Shown here: positions 15,386 to 22,813 of the stretch, one piece after another
Layout: each line of letters begins with the position of its first letter
How positions within the stretch are numbered: the stretch's first letter is position 1
Assembly: GCA_964580575.1 (NCBI GenBank)
Contig: CAZOLJ010000068.1
Location: 1-23,708, forward strand
DNA: 23,708 nucleotides
Origin: CAVPDE01 sp964580575
GTDB lineage: Bacteria; Desulfobacterota; DSM-4660; Desulfatiglandales; HGW-15
Direction of reading: 5' to 3'
The notes under the pieces: generated by a model
What the model saw: only the letters and a program-made list of their open reading frames with translations
What the model was told of the DNA's origin: nothing
The model's database searches: none
Position numbers and translations under genes: made by a program

Positions 15386-15442
15386 CAAAGGGGAGGGGGA
15401 TCCTGAGGGGGCATCAAAAACCGTGCTAAAATGCCTTTCATT

Positions 15443-15477
15443 TTGTAGTTGCAATGTGGCTACAATATAGTTACGAT
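15443..15477 (+). promoter_or_regulatory. Candidate sigma-70 promoter(s) of the hdr-flx operon
   Basis: Two overlapping sigma-70-like pairs are visible. TTGTAG (15443-15448) and TATAGT (15466-15471) have a 17-bp spacer, as do TTGCAA (15449-15454) and TACGAT (15472-15477). They lie about 50-80 bp before the hdrA start, in the only AT-rich part of the gap and downstream of the GC hairpin. The prediction is from pattern only. Confidence 0.5.
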
Positions 15478-15526
15478 ACCAACAGCTTTTGTTATGACAC
15501 GGCCTTGTGCAACAAAGGGGTGATTT

Positions 15527-18500
15527 ATGTCTGACCGGGTAAACGGATCGGTTCTGGTCGTAGGCGGTGGGATCGCCGGTATGCAGTCGGCCCTGGATCT
15601 CGCCAGCTCCGGATATTACGTCTATCTCCTGGAAAAGGGACCCTCCATCGGCGGGGCCATGGCGGCGCTGGATAAGACCTTCCCCACCAATGACTGCGCC
15701 ATGTGAATTATCTCTCCCAAACTGGTCGAGGTCGGCCGGCATCTCAACATCGAACTCCTGACCCTTTCGGAAGTCACAGACGTGAGCGGGGAACCGGGAA
15801 ACTTCTCGGTGGAGGTGGTCAAGAATCCCCGCTTCGTGGATATGGAAAAGTGTATCGCCTGCGGGACGTGCGCCGAGAAGTGCCCCAAGAAGGTGGATGA
15901 CGCCTTCAACGAAAACCTGATCAAGCGCAAGGCGGTCTATGTCCAGTATGCCCAGGCAGTGCCCCTCAAGTACGCGATTGACAAAGACAACTGCATCTTC
16001 TTTGAAAAAGGAAAGTGCCGCGCCTGCGAGAAGTTCTGCCCTACAAAAGCGATCAATTTTGACGAGAAAGAACAGAAGATCCATTTGAACGTAGGAGCTA
16101 TTGTCCTTGCGCCGGGGTTTGCGCCCTATGACCCGACGCGCTATCAGACCTACAAATACGCTAAATATCCGAATGTGGTCACCAGTATGGAGTTTGAGCG
16201 CATTTTGAGCGCCACCGGTCCTTATCAGGGCCATCTCCAGAGGCCGTCGGATCACAAGGCTCCGAAAAAGATCGCCTGGCTCCAGTGTATCGGCTCCAGG
16301 GACGTCCACCACTGCGACCACGGTTATTGCTCTTCGGTCTGCTGTATGTATGCCATCAAAGAAGCGGTGATCGCAAAAGAGCACGCCGGGAAAGACCTGG
16401 AGTGTACCATCTTCTACATGGACATGCGGACCCACGGGAAAGACTTTGAGCGTTACTACAACGCGGCGAGGGAAACTCACGGCGTTCGTTTCATTCGCTC
16501 CAGGGTGCCCACCATCGAGTGGGTGCAGGAAAGCGGGGATGTCCTCATCCCTTACGTGAACGAAAAGGGCGAGGTGTTCGAAGAGCGCTTTGACATGGTT
16601 GTGCTCTCTGTCGGTCTTGAAATAGCGCCTGAGGCGGTGGGGCTTGCCAAGAAGCTCAACATCGACCTCACAGAAGGCCAATTCTGCAAGACCGAGACTT
16701 TTGAGCCCGTGAAAACGTCCAGGCAAGGCATCTTCGTTTGCGGCGCATTCCAGGGACCCAAGGACATCCCCCAGTCGGTCATCGAAGCGAGCTCCGCCGC
16801 CGCCGAAGCGGGGGCTCTTTTGAGCAGGGCGAGGAACAGTCTCACCAAACAAAAGGAGACTCCACCGGAGAGGAGCGCCGGCGACAAGAGGCCGCGCATC
16901 GGAGTGTTCGTTTGTCACTGCGGCATCAACATCAGCGGTGTGGTGGATGTTCCAGCGGTGCGGGATTATGCCGCGTCACTCCCCTATGTTGAGTATGCCA
17001 CGGACAACCTCTTCACCTGTTCCACGGACACGCAGGACATCATCGCTAAGGTGATCCAGGAGAAAAACCTGAACCGCATCGTGGTGGCCGCGTGCACGCC
17101 AAAGACGCACGAGCCGCTTTTTCAGGAAACGCTCGTCAATGCCGGGCTCAACAAGTATCTCTTTGAAATGACCAACATCCGGAACCAGGACTCGTGGGTT
17201 CACAAGGATGAGCCCAAGAAGGCCACGGAGAAGGCCATGGATCTGGTCCGCATGGCCGTGGCCAAGGTGGCTCTCATGACGCCTCTTAAAGAGGCTGATG
17301 TGGACATCAACCAGAGGGCACTCGTGGTGGGAGGGGGCATTTCAGGCATGGTGTCTGCAAGGACGCTTTCCCGGCAAGGATACAACGTGAGCCTGGTGGA
17401 GAGAGCCTCCCTGCTGGGCGGGCAGGCCCTGAATCTTTATTGCACCTGGAAAGGCGACGACATCCAGAAAAACCTTTCAGATCTTGTGCGGTCGGTCGAG
17501 ACCGATTCCAACATTGATGTGCACCTGAACACCGAACTGACCAACGTGGAAGGTTTTGTGGGGAACTTCAAAACGACTCTCAGCAAAGGAGGCGACCTGC
17601 AGGTCGTCGAGCACGGAATCGCGGTGCTTTCAACAGGAGCTAAGGAGTTCAAACCGGACGAATACTCTTATGGGAAAGATCCCAGGGTGATGACCAGCCT
17701 GGAACTGGACAGGAGGTTTCAGAATCACGACCCATCGCTGAAGGCGATCAAGAATGCGGTGTTCATCCAGTGCGTCGGGTCTCGGGAGCCCTACCGGCCT
17801 TATTGTTCCAGGGTGTGCTGCACCCACTCCATTGAGAGCGCGCTTCAACTCAAGGAGATGAACCCCGACATGAACGTCTATATCCTCTACAGGGACATCC
17901 GGACATACGGGGAGAGGGAGTACCTCTACCGCAAGGCCCGGATGGAAGGGGTGCTCTTTGTCCAGTTCTCCAAGGACCAGAAGCCGGAGGTGTCGGCAGG
18001 AGAAGATGGACTCAAGATCGAGGTGGTGGACCAGAATCTGGGTGAAAAGTTGGTGCTGAAATCGGACATTCTGGCTCTGGCCTCAGCCATCCTGCCGTAC
18101 AAGGATGAGAAACTGGCCCAGTTTTTCAAAGTCCCCATGAATGAGGACGGTTTCTTTGTGGAAGCGCACGCGAAGCTAGGGCCTTCGGAGTTCGCGACGG
18201 ACGGCGTTTTTCTCTGTGGCATGGCCCACTACCCGAAGCCCATCGATGAATCGGTCGCGCAGGCGCAAGCTGCCGCTTCCAGGGCTGTGACCCTGCTGGC
18301 CAGAGAAAGAGTGAAGGTGAGCGGCATGGTCGCCTACGTCAATCCCGTGTTCTGCAGCAGCTGCGGGGTGTGCGTGGAGGTCTGCCCTTACTCAGCACCG
18401 TCTTTTGTGGCCAAAGGACCGTTCGCTGGAAAAGCAGAGGTGAACCCCGTGCTCTGCAAGGGGTGCGGGCTCTGTGTCGCATCATGCCGGTCCGGCGCTC

Positions 18501-18556
18501 TGAACTTGAGAGGATTTGAAGAAGGCCAGATCATGGCCATGATTAATGAAATGTAA
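15527..18556 (+). CDS. hdrA: HdrA-like selenoprotein (flavin/iron-sulfur subunit of the Flx-Hdr complex), Sec60
   Basis: Read through the in-frame TGA at 15704-15706 as selenocysteine, the product has 1009 aa. Residues 1-59 give a Rossmann FAD site (VLVVGGGIAGMQSALDLA) and end TFPTNDCAM; Sec60 is followed by IISPKLVEVGRHLNI. HdrA/QmoA relatives have Cys at this position. A dicluster ferredoxin follows (C109-x2-C-x2-C-x3-C; C156, C164, C167, C171). A second HdrA module begins at IGVFVCHCGINISG (C463) with another FAD site near 600 (VVGGGISGMVSA). Two C-terminal clusters start at C943 and C977. HdrA carries the bifurcating flavin and passes electrons to ferredoxin and HdrBC. At about 1000 aa it is longer than the about 650-aa methanogen HdrA, because the flavoprotein module is duplicated. 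The start has AAGGGG 7 nt upstream. Confidence 0.93.
15707..15745 (+). promoter_or_regulatory. Candidate bacterial SECIS element in hdrA
   Basis: Directly after the UGA, CTGGTC (15722-15727), loop GAGGTC (15728-15733) and GGCCGG (15734-15739) form a 6-bp stem with two G-U pairs. The loop starts 22 nt after the UGA, within the usual bacterial SECIS distance. It begins with G and contains AGGTC, like the AGGUCU loop of the E. coli fdhF SECIS. It would be read by SelB with Sec-tRNA. SelB and SelC are not in this window. Confidence 0.65.
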
Positions 18557-18560
18557 GAAG

Positions 18561-18641
18561 AGAGTGACGAGTGACAAGTGACGAGTCACGAGAATTCTTT
18601 TCTTGCTTTTCTTCTCTTGTTACTCGTTACTTGTCACTCTT
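18561..18641. repeat. Intergenic palindromic element D (GAGTGAC heptamers)
   Basis: The left arm (18561-18592) is four degenerate heptamers (GAGTGACAAGTGAC pattern). The right arm (18614-18641) is their inverse, containing TACTCGTTACTTGTCACTCT. It fills the hdrA-flxD gap, starting 4 bp after the hdrA stop and ending about 7 bp before the flxD ribosome binding site. Its unit matches element G (22246-22311). Confidence 0.82.
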
Positions 18642-18658
18642 CGCTTCAGGAGCGATCT

Positions 18659-19090
18659 ATGACTGACTGGGAACCTAAAATCACCGCCTTCCTATGCAAC
18701 TGGTGCAGCTACGGTGCGGCGGACCTCGCAGGGGTGAGCCGCTTTCAGTATCCTCCCAATTTCAGGGTCATTCGAATCCCGTGTTCAGCCCGGGTGAGCC
18801 CCAAGTTCATTCTGGCCGCCCTGCGTCGCGGGGCCGACGGGGTCTGGGTTTCCGGATGACACCCCGGCGACTGCCATTACCTGGAAGGTAATTACTATGC
18901 GCGCAGGAAGTTCGCTCTCTTGAAAGGGCTGCTGGAGCACATTGGGATGGAGCCGGGAAGGCTTCAGTTTTCCTGGATATCGTCTGCAGAGGCAACGAAA
19001 TTCGTGGAGGTGGCGCAGGCTGTGGCCAAGGAAGTGGCGGCCCTTGGACCGGCAAAGCACCTGATTAAGAGAAGGGCTGAGGTGGCGTGA
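18659..19090 (+). CDS. flxD: FlxD/MvhD-like iron-sulfur selenoprotein, Sec67
   Basis: Read through the in-frame TGA at 18857-18859, the product has 143 aa, the normal length of MvhD/FlxD proteins. It begins ITAFLCNWCSYGAADLAG (C13, C16), has RIPCSARVSPKFILAAL (C42), and then GADGVWVSG, Sec67, HPGDCHYLEGNYYARRK (C72). Homologues commonly have Cys or Sec in this G-[C/U]-H-x-G-D-C-H-Y motif. MvhD binds a 2Fe-2S cluster and docks on HdrA, passing electrons from the oxidoreductase to the bifurcating flavin. The ATG at 18659 has AGGAG 6 nt upstream (18648-18652). An earlier in-frame ATG at 18578 lies in repeat DNA and is unlikely. Its stop overlaps the flxC start (TGATG). Confidence 0.94.
18860..18895 (+). 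promoter_or_regulatory. Candidate bacterial SECIS element in flxD
   Basis: ATTACCT (18876-18882), GGA, AGGTAAT (18886-18892) form a perfect 7-bp stem; opening the closing pairs leaves a CTGGAAG loop. The GG at the loop tip lies 24 nt after the UGA, the placement and G-rich loop expected of a bacterial SECIS. The hairpin codes for HYLEGNY within the conserved motif, so it also satisfies protein constraints. Confidence 0.65.
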
Positions 19091-20040
19091 TGCGAGACTA
19101 CGCGGAGAAGATCAGGGAGAGAGCCATGGCGCTTCTTGCGGAAGGGAAGGTGGAAGTCTTCATCGGGTACCGGAAAGGCTCTGTGGCGATGATGAACCAG
19201 CCTGTGCTCATCCGCCATGCGGACCAAGCAGACCTTCTTCACTGGGACAGCCACTGCGGGCTCAATCTCTGCAACTATCTTGCCAAGAGGACAGAGAAGA
19301 TCGGGATCGTAGCCACGGGCTGCAATTCCAGGAATATCGTGACCCACATTCTGGAAAATCAGATCAAGCGGGAACAGCTCTACATCATCGGGATCCCTTG
19401 CACCGGCATGATCGATCACCGTGCTGTGACACGGGCGGTGGGGCAAAAGGAGATCCTGGAGGTGGAGGAACAGGGTGAGGCGTTCACGGTCAAGGGAGCG
19501 AGGTTCAGCCGGAGCTTCAAGAAGAAGGATTTTCTCCAGCGGAACTGCGTGGTTTGCACGCACCGGAACCCGGTGATTTTCGATGAGATGATTGCGAAGC
19601 CTGTGCCTGAGCAGGAAGGGGGGAGTGCTTTCAGTGACGTGGAGAGCATTGAAGGAATGGACCCGGAGAAGAAGTGGGCTTTTTTTTCTCAGCTTGTTTC
19701 CAGGTGTCTGAGGTGCTACGCCTGCCGGAACGCGTGCCCTTTGTGCTATTGCCCGACATGTTTTGTGGATGAATCCATGCCCCAGTGGGTGGGGAAGAGC
19801 AATGATCCTACGGACACGATGACCTTTCATTTTCTGAGGGCCTATCATTGCGCGGGGCGGTGCACGGACTGCGGGGCGTGTGAGCGGGTCTGCCCGGTGG
19901 GGATCTCCATGAGGCAGTTCACCAAGAAGCTGAACAAGGACGCGAAACAGTATTTCTCCTGGGAAGCGGGGCTGAGCCTGGAGCAGCGGCCGCCCTTGGA
20001 TGTGTACAGACCGGACGATTACAATGAGTTTATTAGATAA
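19090..20040 (+). CDS. flxC: FlxC-like 4Fe-4S electron-transfer subunit
   Basis: The 316-aa cytoplasmic protein has an FrhB/hydrogenase-beta-like N-terminal part (VEVFIGYRKGSVAMMNQPVL, then ATGCNSRNIVTHIL and GIPCTGMIDHR). Its C-terminal part carries two cysteine clusters: C206-x2-C209-x2-C212-x3-C216, extended by PLCYCPTC, and C258-x2-C261-x2-C264-x3-CPVGI. By operon position it corresponds to FlxC of the FlxABCD-HdrABC complex and would relay electrons between FlxA/B and FlxD/HdrA. The start is ATG 19090 (overlapping the flxD stop) or the GTG just before it; GAGG at 19079-19082 supports both. The subunit letter is assigned by similarity of layout and could be swapped with flxB. Confidence 0.8.
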   Translation: MRDYAEKIRERAMALLAEGKVEVFIGYRKGSVAMMNQPVLIRHADQADLLHWDSHCGLNLCNYLAKRTEKIGIVATGCNSRNIVTHILENQIKREQLYIIGIPCTGMIDHRAVTRAVGQKEILEVEEQGEAFTVKGARFSRSFKKKDFLQRNCVVCTHRNPVIFDEMIAKPVPEQEGGSAFSDVESIEGMDPEKKWAFFSQLVSRCLRCYACRNACPLCYCPTCFVDESMPQWVGKSNDPTDTMTFHFLRAYHCAGRCTDCGACERVCPVGISMRQFTKKLNKDAKQYFSWEAGLSLEQRPPLDVYRPDDYNEFIR

Positions 20041-20137
20041 ATGGAGTAATGGAGTGTTGGAGTATTGGAGTGCTGGTATGCAAGGCAACAATTCTTCTCT
20101 TTCCAATACTCCAGTACTCCAATACTCCATTACTCCA
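20041..20137. repeat. Intergenic palindromic element E (TGGAGTAT octamers)
   Basis: The left arm (20042-20076) is octamers of NTGGAGTN type, and the right arm is at 20103-20137, with a 26-nt loop. By hand alignment, 31 of 35 positions are Watson-Crick, 3 are G-U if transcribed, and 1 is a C-A mismatch. It begins immediately after the flxC stop and ends 7 bp before the flxB ribosome binding site (GAAGG 20145-20149). Its unit matches element F on the other side of flxB. Confidence 0.88.
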
Positions 20138-20157
20138 AATCAATGAAGGTATAGCCC

Positions 20158-21195
20158 ATGCTTGAATTGACATTCAATAAACCCTCCTGGATCGCGGCTT
20201 TGAGGAAACTAGGGGACTCCTGCCAGATTTTTGTGCCGGTCAAGGAAGGGGACTTTCATCTGTTCAAGCCTTTGGATGACGACAAGCACCCCGACTTTGC
20301 CTATCAGAACACGAGGCTTTCGCCCAAAGGGGTGGTCTATCCGCAGTCGGAGCGGATGTTTGAAGTGAACCTGGATGAGAAGGATCCGGAGGCCAACATC
20401 TACAAAGAGTCGGTGAAGGACTATTCTCCCCGGGCGGTGGTGGGGATCAGGCCCTGCGATGCCCATGGGTTTCAAATCGTGAAGCGCAACTTTGACAATG
20501 CGGAGTACAGGGATCCCTGGTGGGTGAAGCGTTTTGAGACAACGACCTTGGTTGGGTTGGGGTGCAATGAACCCTGTGCCTCCTGCTTTTGTGAGTCTCT
20601 AGGGGGAGGCCCATTTGCTGAGGGATACCTTGACGTGGTTCTTTTCGACTTGGGCGACTCTTTTTTTGCCCGGGGCATTACCGAAAAAGGGGAAGCGTTT
20701 CTCAGTAAGGCGGAAGGCGGAGAGGTTTCCGGCGAGAGCGTGCGGGCAAAGGCAGAGGGGATCAAGAAGTCTGCGAATGAAAAGTTCTCAAGGAGAGTCC
20801 CGACGGATCAACTGAAATCAAAGGTGATCAATGAGCTTTTTTCCGCACCTTTCTGGGACGAGGTGGGTTTTGCCTGTCTCAATTGCGGAACCTGTACGTT
20901 TCTGTGCCCCACGTGCTGGTGTTTTGACATCCAGGATGAAGTGATGGGAAAACAGGGGGACCGGATCAGGAACTGGGACTCCTGCATGTTTCCGTTGTTC
21001 ACGCTTCACGGTTCGGGCCATAACCCGAGGGACAAGAAGCCTCAGCGCGTGCGGCAGAGGTTCATGCACAAGCTCAAGTATTATGTGGACAAGTACGGAA
21101 GCGGAATTCAATGCTCCGGGTGCGGCCGGTGCGTGCGGTACTGCCCTGTGAATATTGATATCCGAGAAGTAGCGGAGACGATGAACAGTTTCTAA
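20158..21195 (+). CDS. flxB: FlxB-like 4Fe-4S dicluster subunit (sulfhydrogenase beta-like)
   Basis: The 345-aa cytoplasmic protein has a hydrogenase/sulfur-reductase beta-like N-terminal part (DSCQIFVPVKEGDFHLFKPL, then SPRAVVGIRPCDAHGFQIV and GLGCNEPCASCFC). Its C-terminal part holds C240-x2-C243-x2-C246-x3-C250 followed by PTCWC, and C319-x2-C322-x2-C325-x3-CPVNID. The same extended pattern (C-P-x-C-x-C) occurs in FlxC, so the two are probably related. FlxB would accept electrons from FlxA. The start ATG has GAAGG 8 nt upstream. It is flanked on both sides by TGGAGT-type palindromic elements. Confidence 0.85.
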   Translation: MLELTFNKPSWIAALRKLGDSCQIFVPVKEGDFHLFKPLDDDKHPDFAYQNTRLSPKGVVYPQSERMFEVNLDEKDPEANIYKESVKDYSPRAVVGIRPCDAHGFQIVKRNFDNAEYRDPWWVKRFETTTLVGLGCNEPCASCFCESLGGGPFAEGYLDVVLFDLGDSFFARGITEKGEAFLSKAEGGEVSGESVRAKAEGIKKSANEKFSRRVPTDQLKSKVINELFSAPFWDEVGFACLNCGTCTFLCPTCWCFDIQDEVMGKQGDRIRNWDSCMFPLFTLHGSGHNPRDKKPQRVRQRFMHKLKYYVDKYGSGIQCSGCGRCVRYCPVNIDIREVAETMNSF

Positions 21196-21355
21196 GAGTG
21201 GAGCATTGGAGTACTGGAGTATTGGAGTGATGGAAAAAGCAAAGAAAAGCAGCCAAAGATTTATTCTTGGGCCTTACCAATACTCCAGCACTCCAATCCT
21301 CCGGTTCTTCGCCACTCCATTACTCCAAGATGGGGCTGGAGTGTTAGAGTAGAGT
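21196..21355. repeat. Intergenic palindromic element F (TGGAGTAT octamers, extended)
   Basis: The left arm (about 21198-21233) reads GAGCATTGGAGTACTGGAGT and on. The right arm (about 21278-21328) has inverted units (CCAATACTCCAGCACTCCAA and CCACTCCATTACTCCA), and a third block (21331-21355) returns to the direct orientation. It starts at the flxB stop and fills most of the 192-bp gap to flxA. The unit is the same as in element E, but the copy is longer and less regular, as if it grew by unit duplication. Confidence 0.82.
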
Positions 21356-21387
21356 CGAAAAATCTCTTGAGAGGCGCGAACAGGAAC

Positions 21388-22239
21388 ATGAGTGGAATGC
21401 AGAATCCTTACTGGCCTTATCCGGTTCGAATTGATCAGATCGTTACGGAGACGGAAGACCAGAAGCTCAAGACCTTCAAGCTGGTTTTCCTGAACCCTGA
21501 AGACGAACAAAAGTTCAACTACATCCCCGGCCAGTTTGCCGAACTGTCCATACCCGGAAAGGGGGAGATCCCTATCGGCATCGCCTCTTCTCCGACGGAA
21601 AAAGGATTCCTGAGCTTTACCGTCAATGAGGTGGGAGTGGTCACCACCCACCTGCACATGATGAAGGAAGGGTATATAATGGGGGTGCGCGGTCCCATGG
21701 GCAACTGGTACCCCTGGGAGGAGATGGAAGGCAAGAAGGTGATCATCATCGGGGGCGGGTTTGCCTTTACCACCTTGAGATCGAGCATTGTGTACATGCT
21801 CCACCCCGAGAACCGGCCAAAGTTCAAGGACATCATTGTGGTGTATGGGGCCAGAAGTCCGGGACTGCTCCTTTACAAGGATGAGTTGGCGGAATGGGAG
21901 CGGCGGGACGACATCAAGATGCACATCACGGTGGATGGGACGACCGACCCCAACTGGAAGTACAATGTGGGGTTTGTGCCCACGATTACGAAGCAGAAGA
22001 TCACCAGTGCGGACAATGCGATAGCGATCGTGTGCGGGCCTCCGATCATGATTAAATTCACGCAGCCTGTGCTGGAAGAGCTGGGGTTTCCTCCGGAGAG
22101 GATCATTCTGTCTCTGGAAATGCGGATGAAGTGCGGGATCGGGATGTGCGGCCGGTGCAACATTGGGGACAAGTTCGTCTGCAAAGACGGCCCGGTGTTT
22201 TCCCTGGCGGAACTGAAGCATCTTCCGCCGGAATATTGA
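21388..22239 (+). CDS. flxA: FlxA-like FAD/NAD(P)-binding oxidoreductase subunit
   Basis: The 283-aa protein of the ferredoxin-NADP reductase superfamily has an FAD-binding beta barrel (FNYIPGQFAELSIPGKGEIP, then IGIASSP), a nucleotide-binding Rossmann part (VIIIGGGFAFTTLRSSIVYM; CGPPIMIKFTQPVL) and a C-terminal 2Fe-2S site C249-x4-C254-x2-C257-x7-C265 (KCGIGMCGRCNIGDKFVCKDG). The last is like PyrK and hydrogenase gamma subunits. It would oxidise NAD(P)H and feed the Flx-Hdr complex. Relatives usually read RPYS at the flavin site and GGGIGxAPLR at the nucleotide site; here these are PIGIAS and GGGFAFTTLR. I chose the ATG at 21388, with AGGA close upstream; TTG 21367 and ATG 21397 are alternatives. 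Confidence 0.88.
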   Translation: MSGMQNPYWPYPVRIDQIVTETEDQKLKTFKLVFLNPEDEQKFNYIPGQFAELSIPGKGEIPIGIASSPTEKGFLSFTVNEVGVVTTHLHMMKEGYIMGVRGPMGNWYPWEEMEGKKVIIIGGGFAFTTLRSSIVYMLHPENRPKFKDIIVVYGARSPGLLLYKDELAEWERRDDIKMHITVDGTTDPNWKYNVGFVPTITKQKITSADNAIAIVCGPPIMIKFTQPVLEELGFPPERIILSLEMRMKCGIGMCGRCNIGDKFVCKDGPVFSLAELKHLPPEY

Positions 22240-22245
22240 AACAGA

Positions 22246-22311
22246 AGTGACGAGGAACGAGTGACAAGTTCATTTTGTTATCTCGTTACTATTTACTCGT
22301 CACTCGTCACT
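22246..22311. repeat. Intergenic palindromic element G (GAGTGAC heptamers)
   Basis: The left arm AGTGACGAGGAACGAGTGAC (22246-22265) faces the right arm (22275-22311), which contains TTTACTCGTCACTCGTCACT. It starts 6 bp after the flxA stop and ends about 10 bp before the hdrC ribosome binding site. The unit matches element D near the front of the operon. Confidence 0.8.
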
Positions 22312-22331
22312 GACATAACGCGAGGTGCCTT

Positions 22332-22805
22332 ATGGCTGACATCGATCTGACAAAAGCAGACGCCAACTTCAGGAAGGAGTTGCTCGCCCAGCCGGGTGGA
22401 GAAAAGATCTCCGCCTGCTTCACCTGCAAAACCTGCACGGCAAGCTGTCCGGTGAGCGCGGTGAACGCCAAGTTCAGTCCTTTTAGAATCATTCGGATGG
22501 CCCTCTTCGGTCTCAAGAAGGAGGTCCTGGAAAGCGATTTTGTGTGGTTTTGCTCCAGCTGCTATGCATGCCAAGAGAGATGCCCGCAAGGGGTGTGCAT
22601 CACGGACTTCATGACCCTCCTCAAGAACATGGCGATCAAGGCGGGGCACGCGCCCGCTGGGATTAAGGCTCAGCGCGATCTGATCAGGGGTCAGGGCCGC
22701 ATTTATGCTATTGATGAGTTTGACAACAAGAAAAGGAACAAGATCGATCTGCCGTCACTGCCCACGACCTGTGACGTGGTGAAGGTTCTTTTTCCGGAAT
22801 CATGA
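22332..22805 (+). CDS. hdrC: HdrC-like iron-sulfur subunit
   Basis: The 157-aa protein has two 4Fe-4S motifs: C29-x2-C32-x2-C35-x3-CP (CFTCKTCTASCP) and C74-x2-C77-x2-C80-x3-CP (CSSCYACQERCP). The surroundings (VNAKFSPFRIIRMALFGLKK; FMTLLKNMAIKAGH) are typical of HdrC. It links HdrA to the HdrB active site. It is soluble, so this is the cytoplasmic HdrABC type and not the membrane HdrDE type. GAGGTG (22322-22327) precedes the ATG. The last bases overlap the earliest possible hdrB start. Confidence 0.95.
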   Translation: MADIDLTKADANFRKELLAQPGGEKISACFTCKTCTASCPVSAVNAKFSPFRIIRMALFGLKKEVLESDFVWFCSSCYACQERCPQGVCITDFMTLLKNMAIKAGHAPAGIKAQRDLIRGQGRIYAIDEFDNKKRNKIDLPSLPTTCDVVKVLFPES

Positions 22806-22813
22806 GGTGTTCT

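Noticed and set aside
15704..15706. hdrA as a nonsense mutant or pseudogene
   Set aside because: The UGA is at a Cys-equivalent site, the frame continues intact for about 950 codons, a SECIS-like hairpin follows, and a second UGA of the same type occurs in the partner gene.
15029..16918. A long minus-strand open frame (629 codons) antisense to the end of tex and the start of hdrA
   Set aside because: It crosses a promoter region and two well-supported genes on the other strand, has low-complexity His/Arg-rich content and no family motif. It arises from codon bias in the plus-strand genes.
18578..18658. An earlier ATG for flxD giving an N-terminal hydrophobic extension
   Set aside because: The extension is encoded by palindromic element D. 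The ATG at 18659 has AGGAG at the right distance and gives the family's usual N-terminus.
20041..21355. Repeats around flxB as a CRISPR array
   Set aside because: The units are 7-8 bp, contiguous and inverted between arms, with no unique spacers of about 30 bp and no cas genes.
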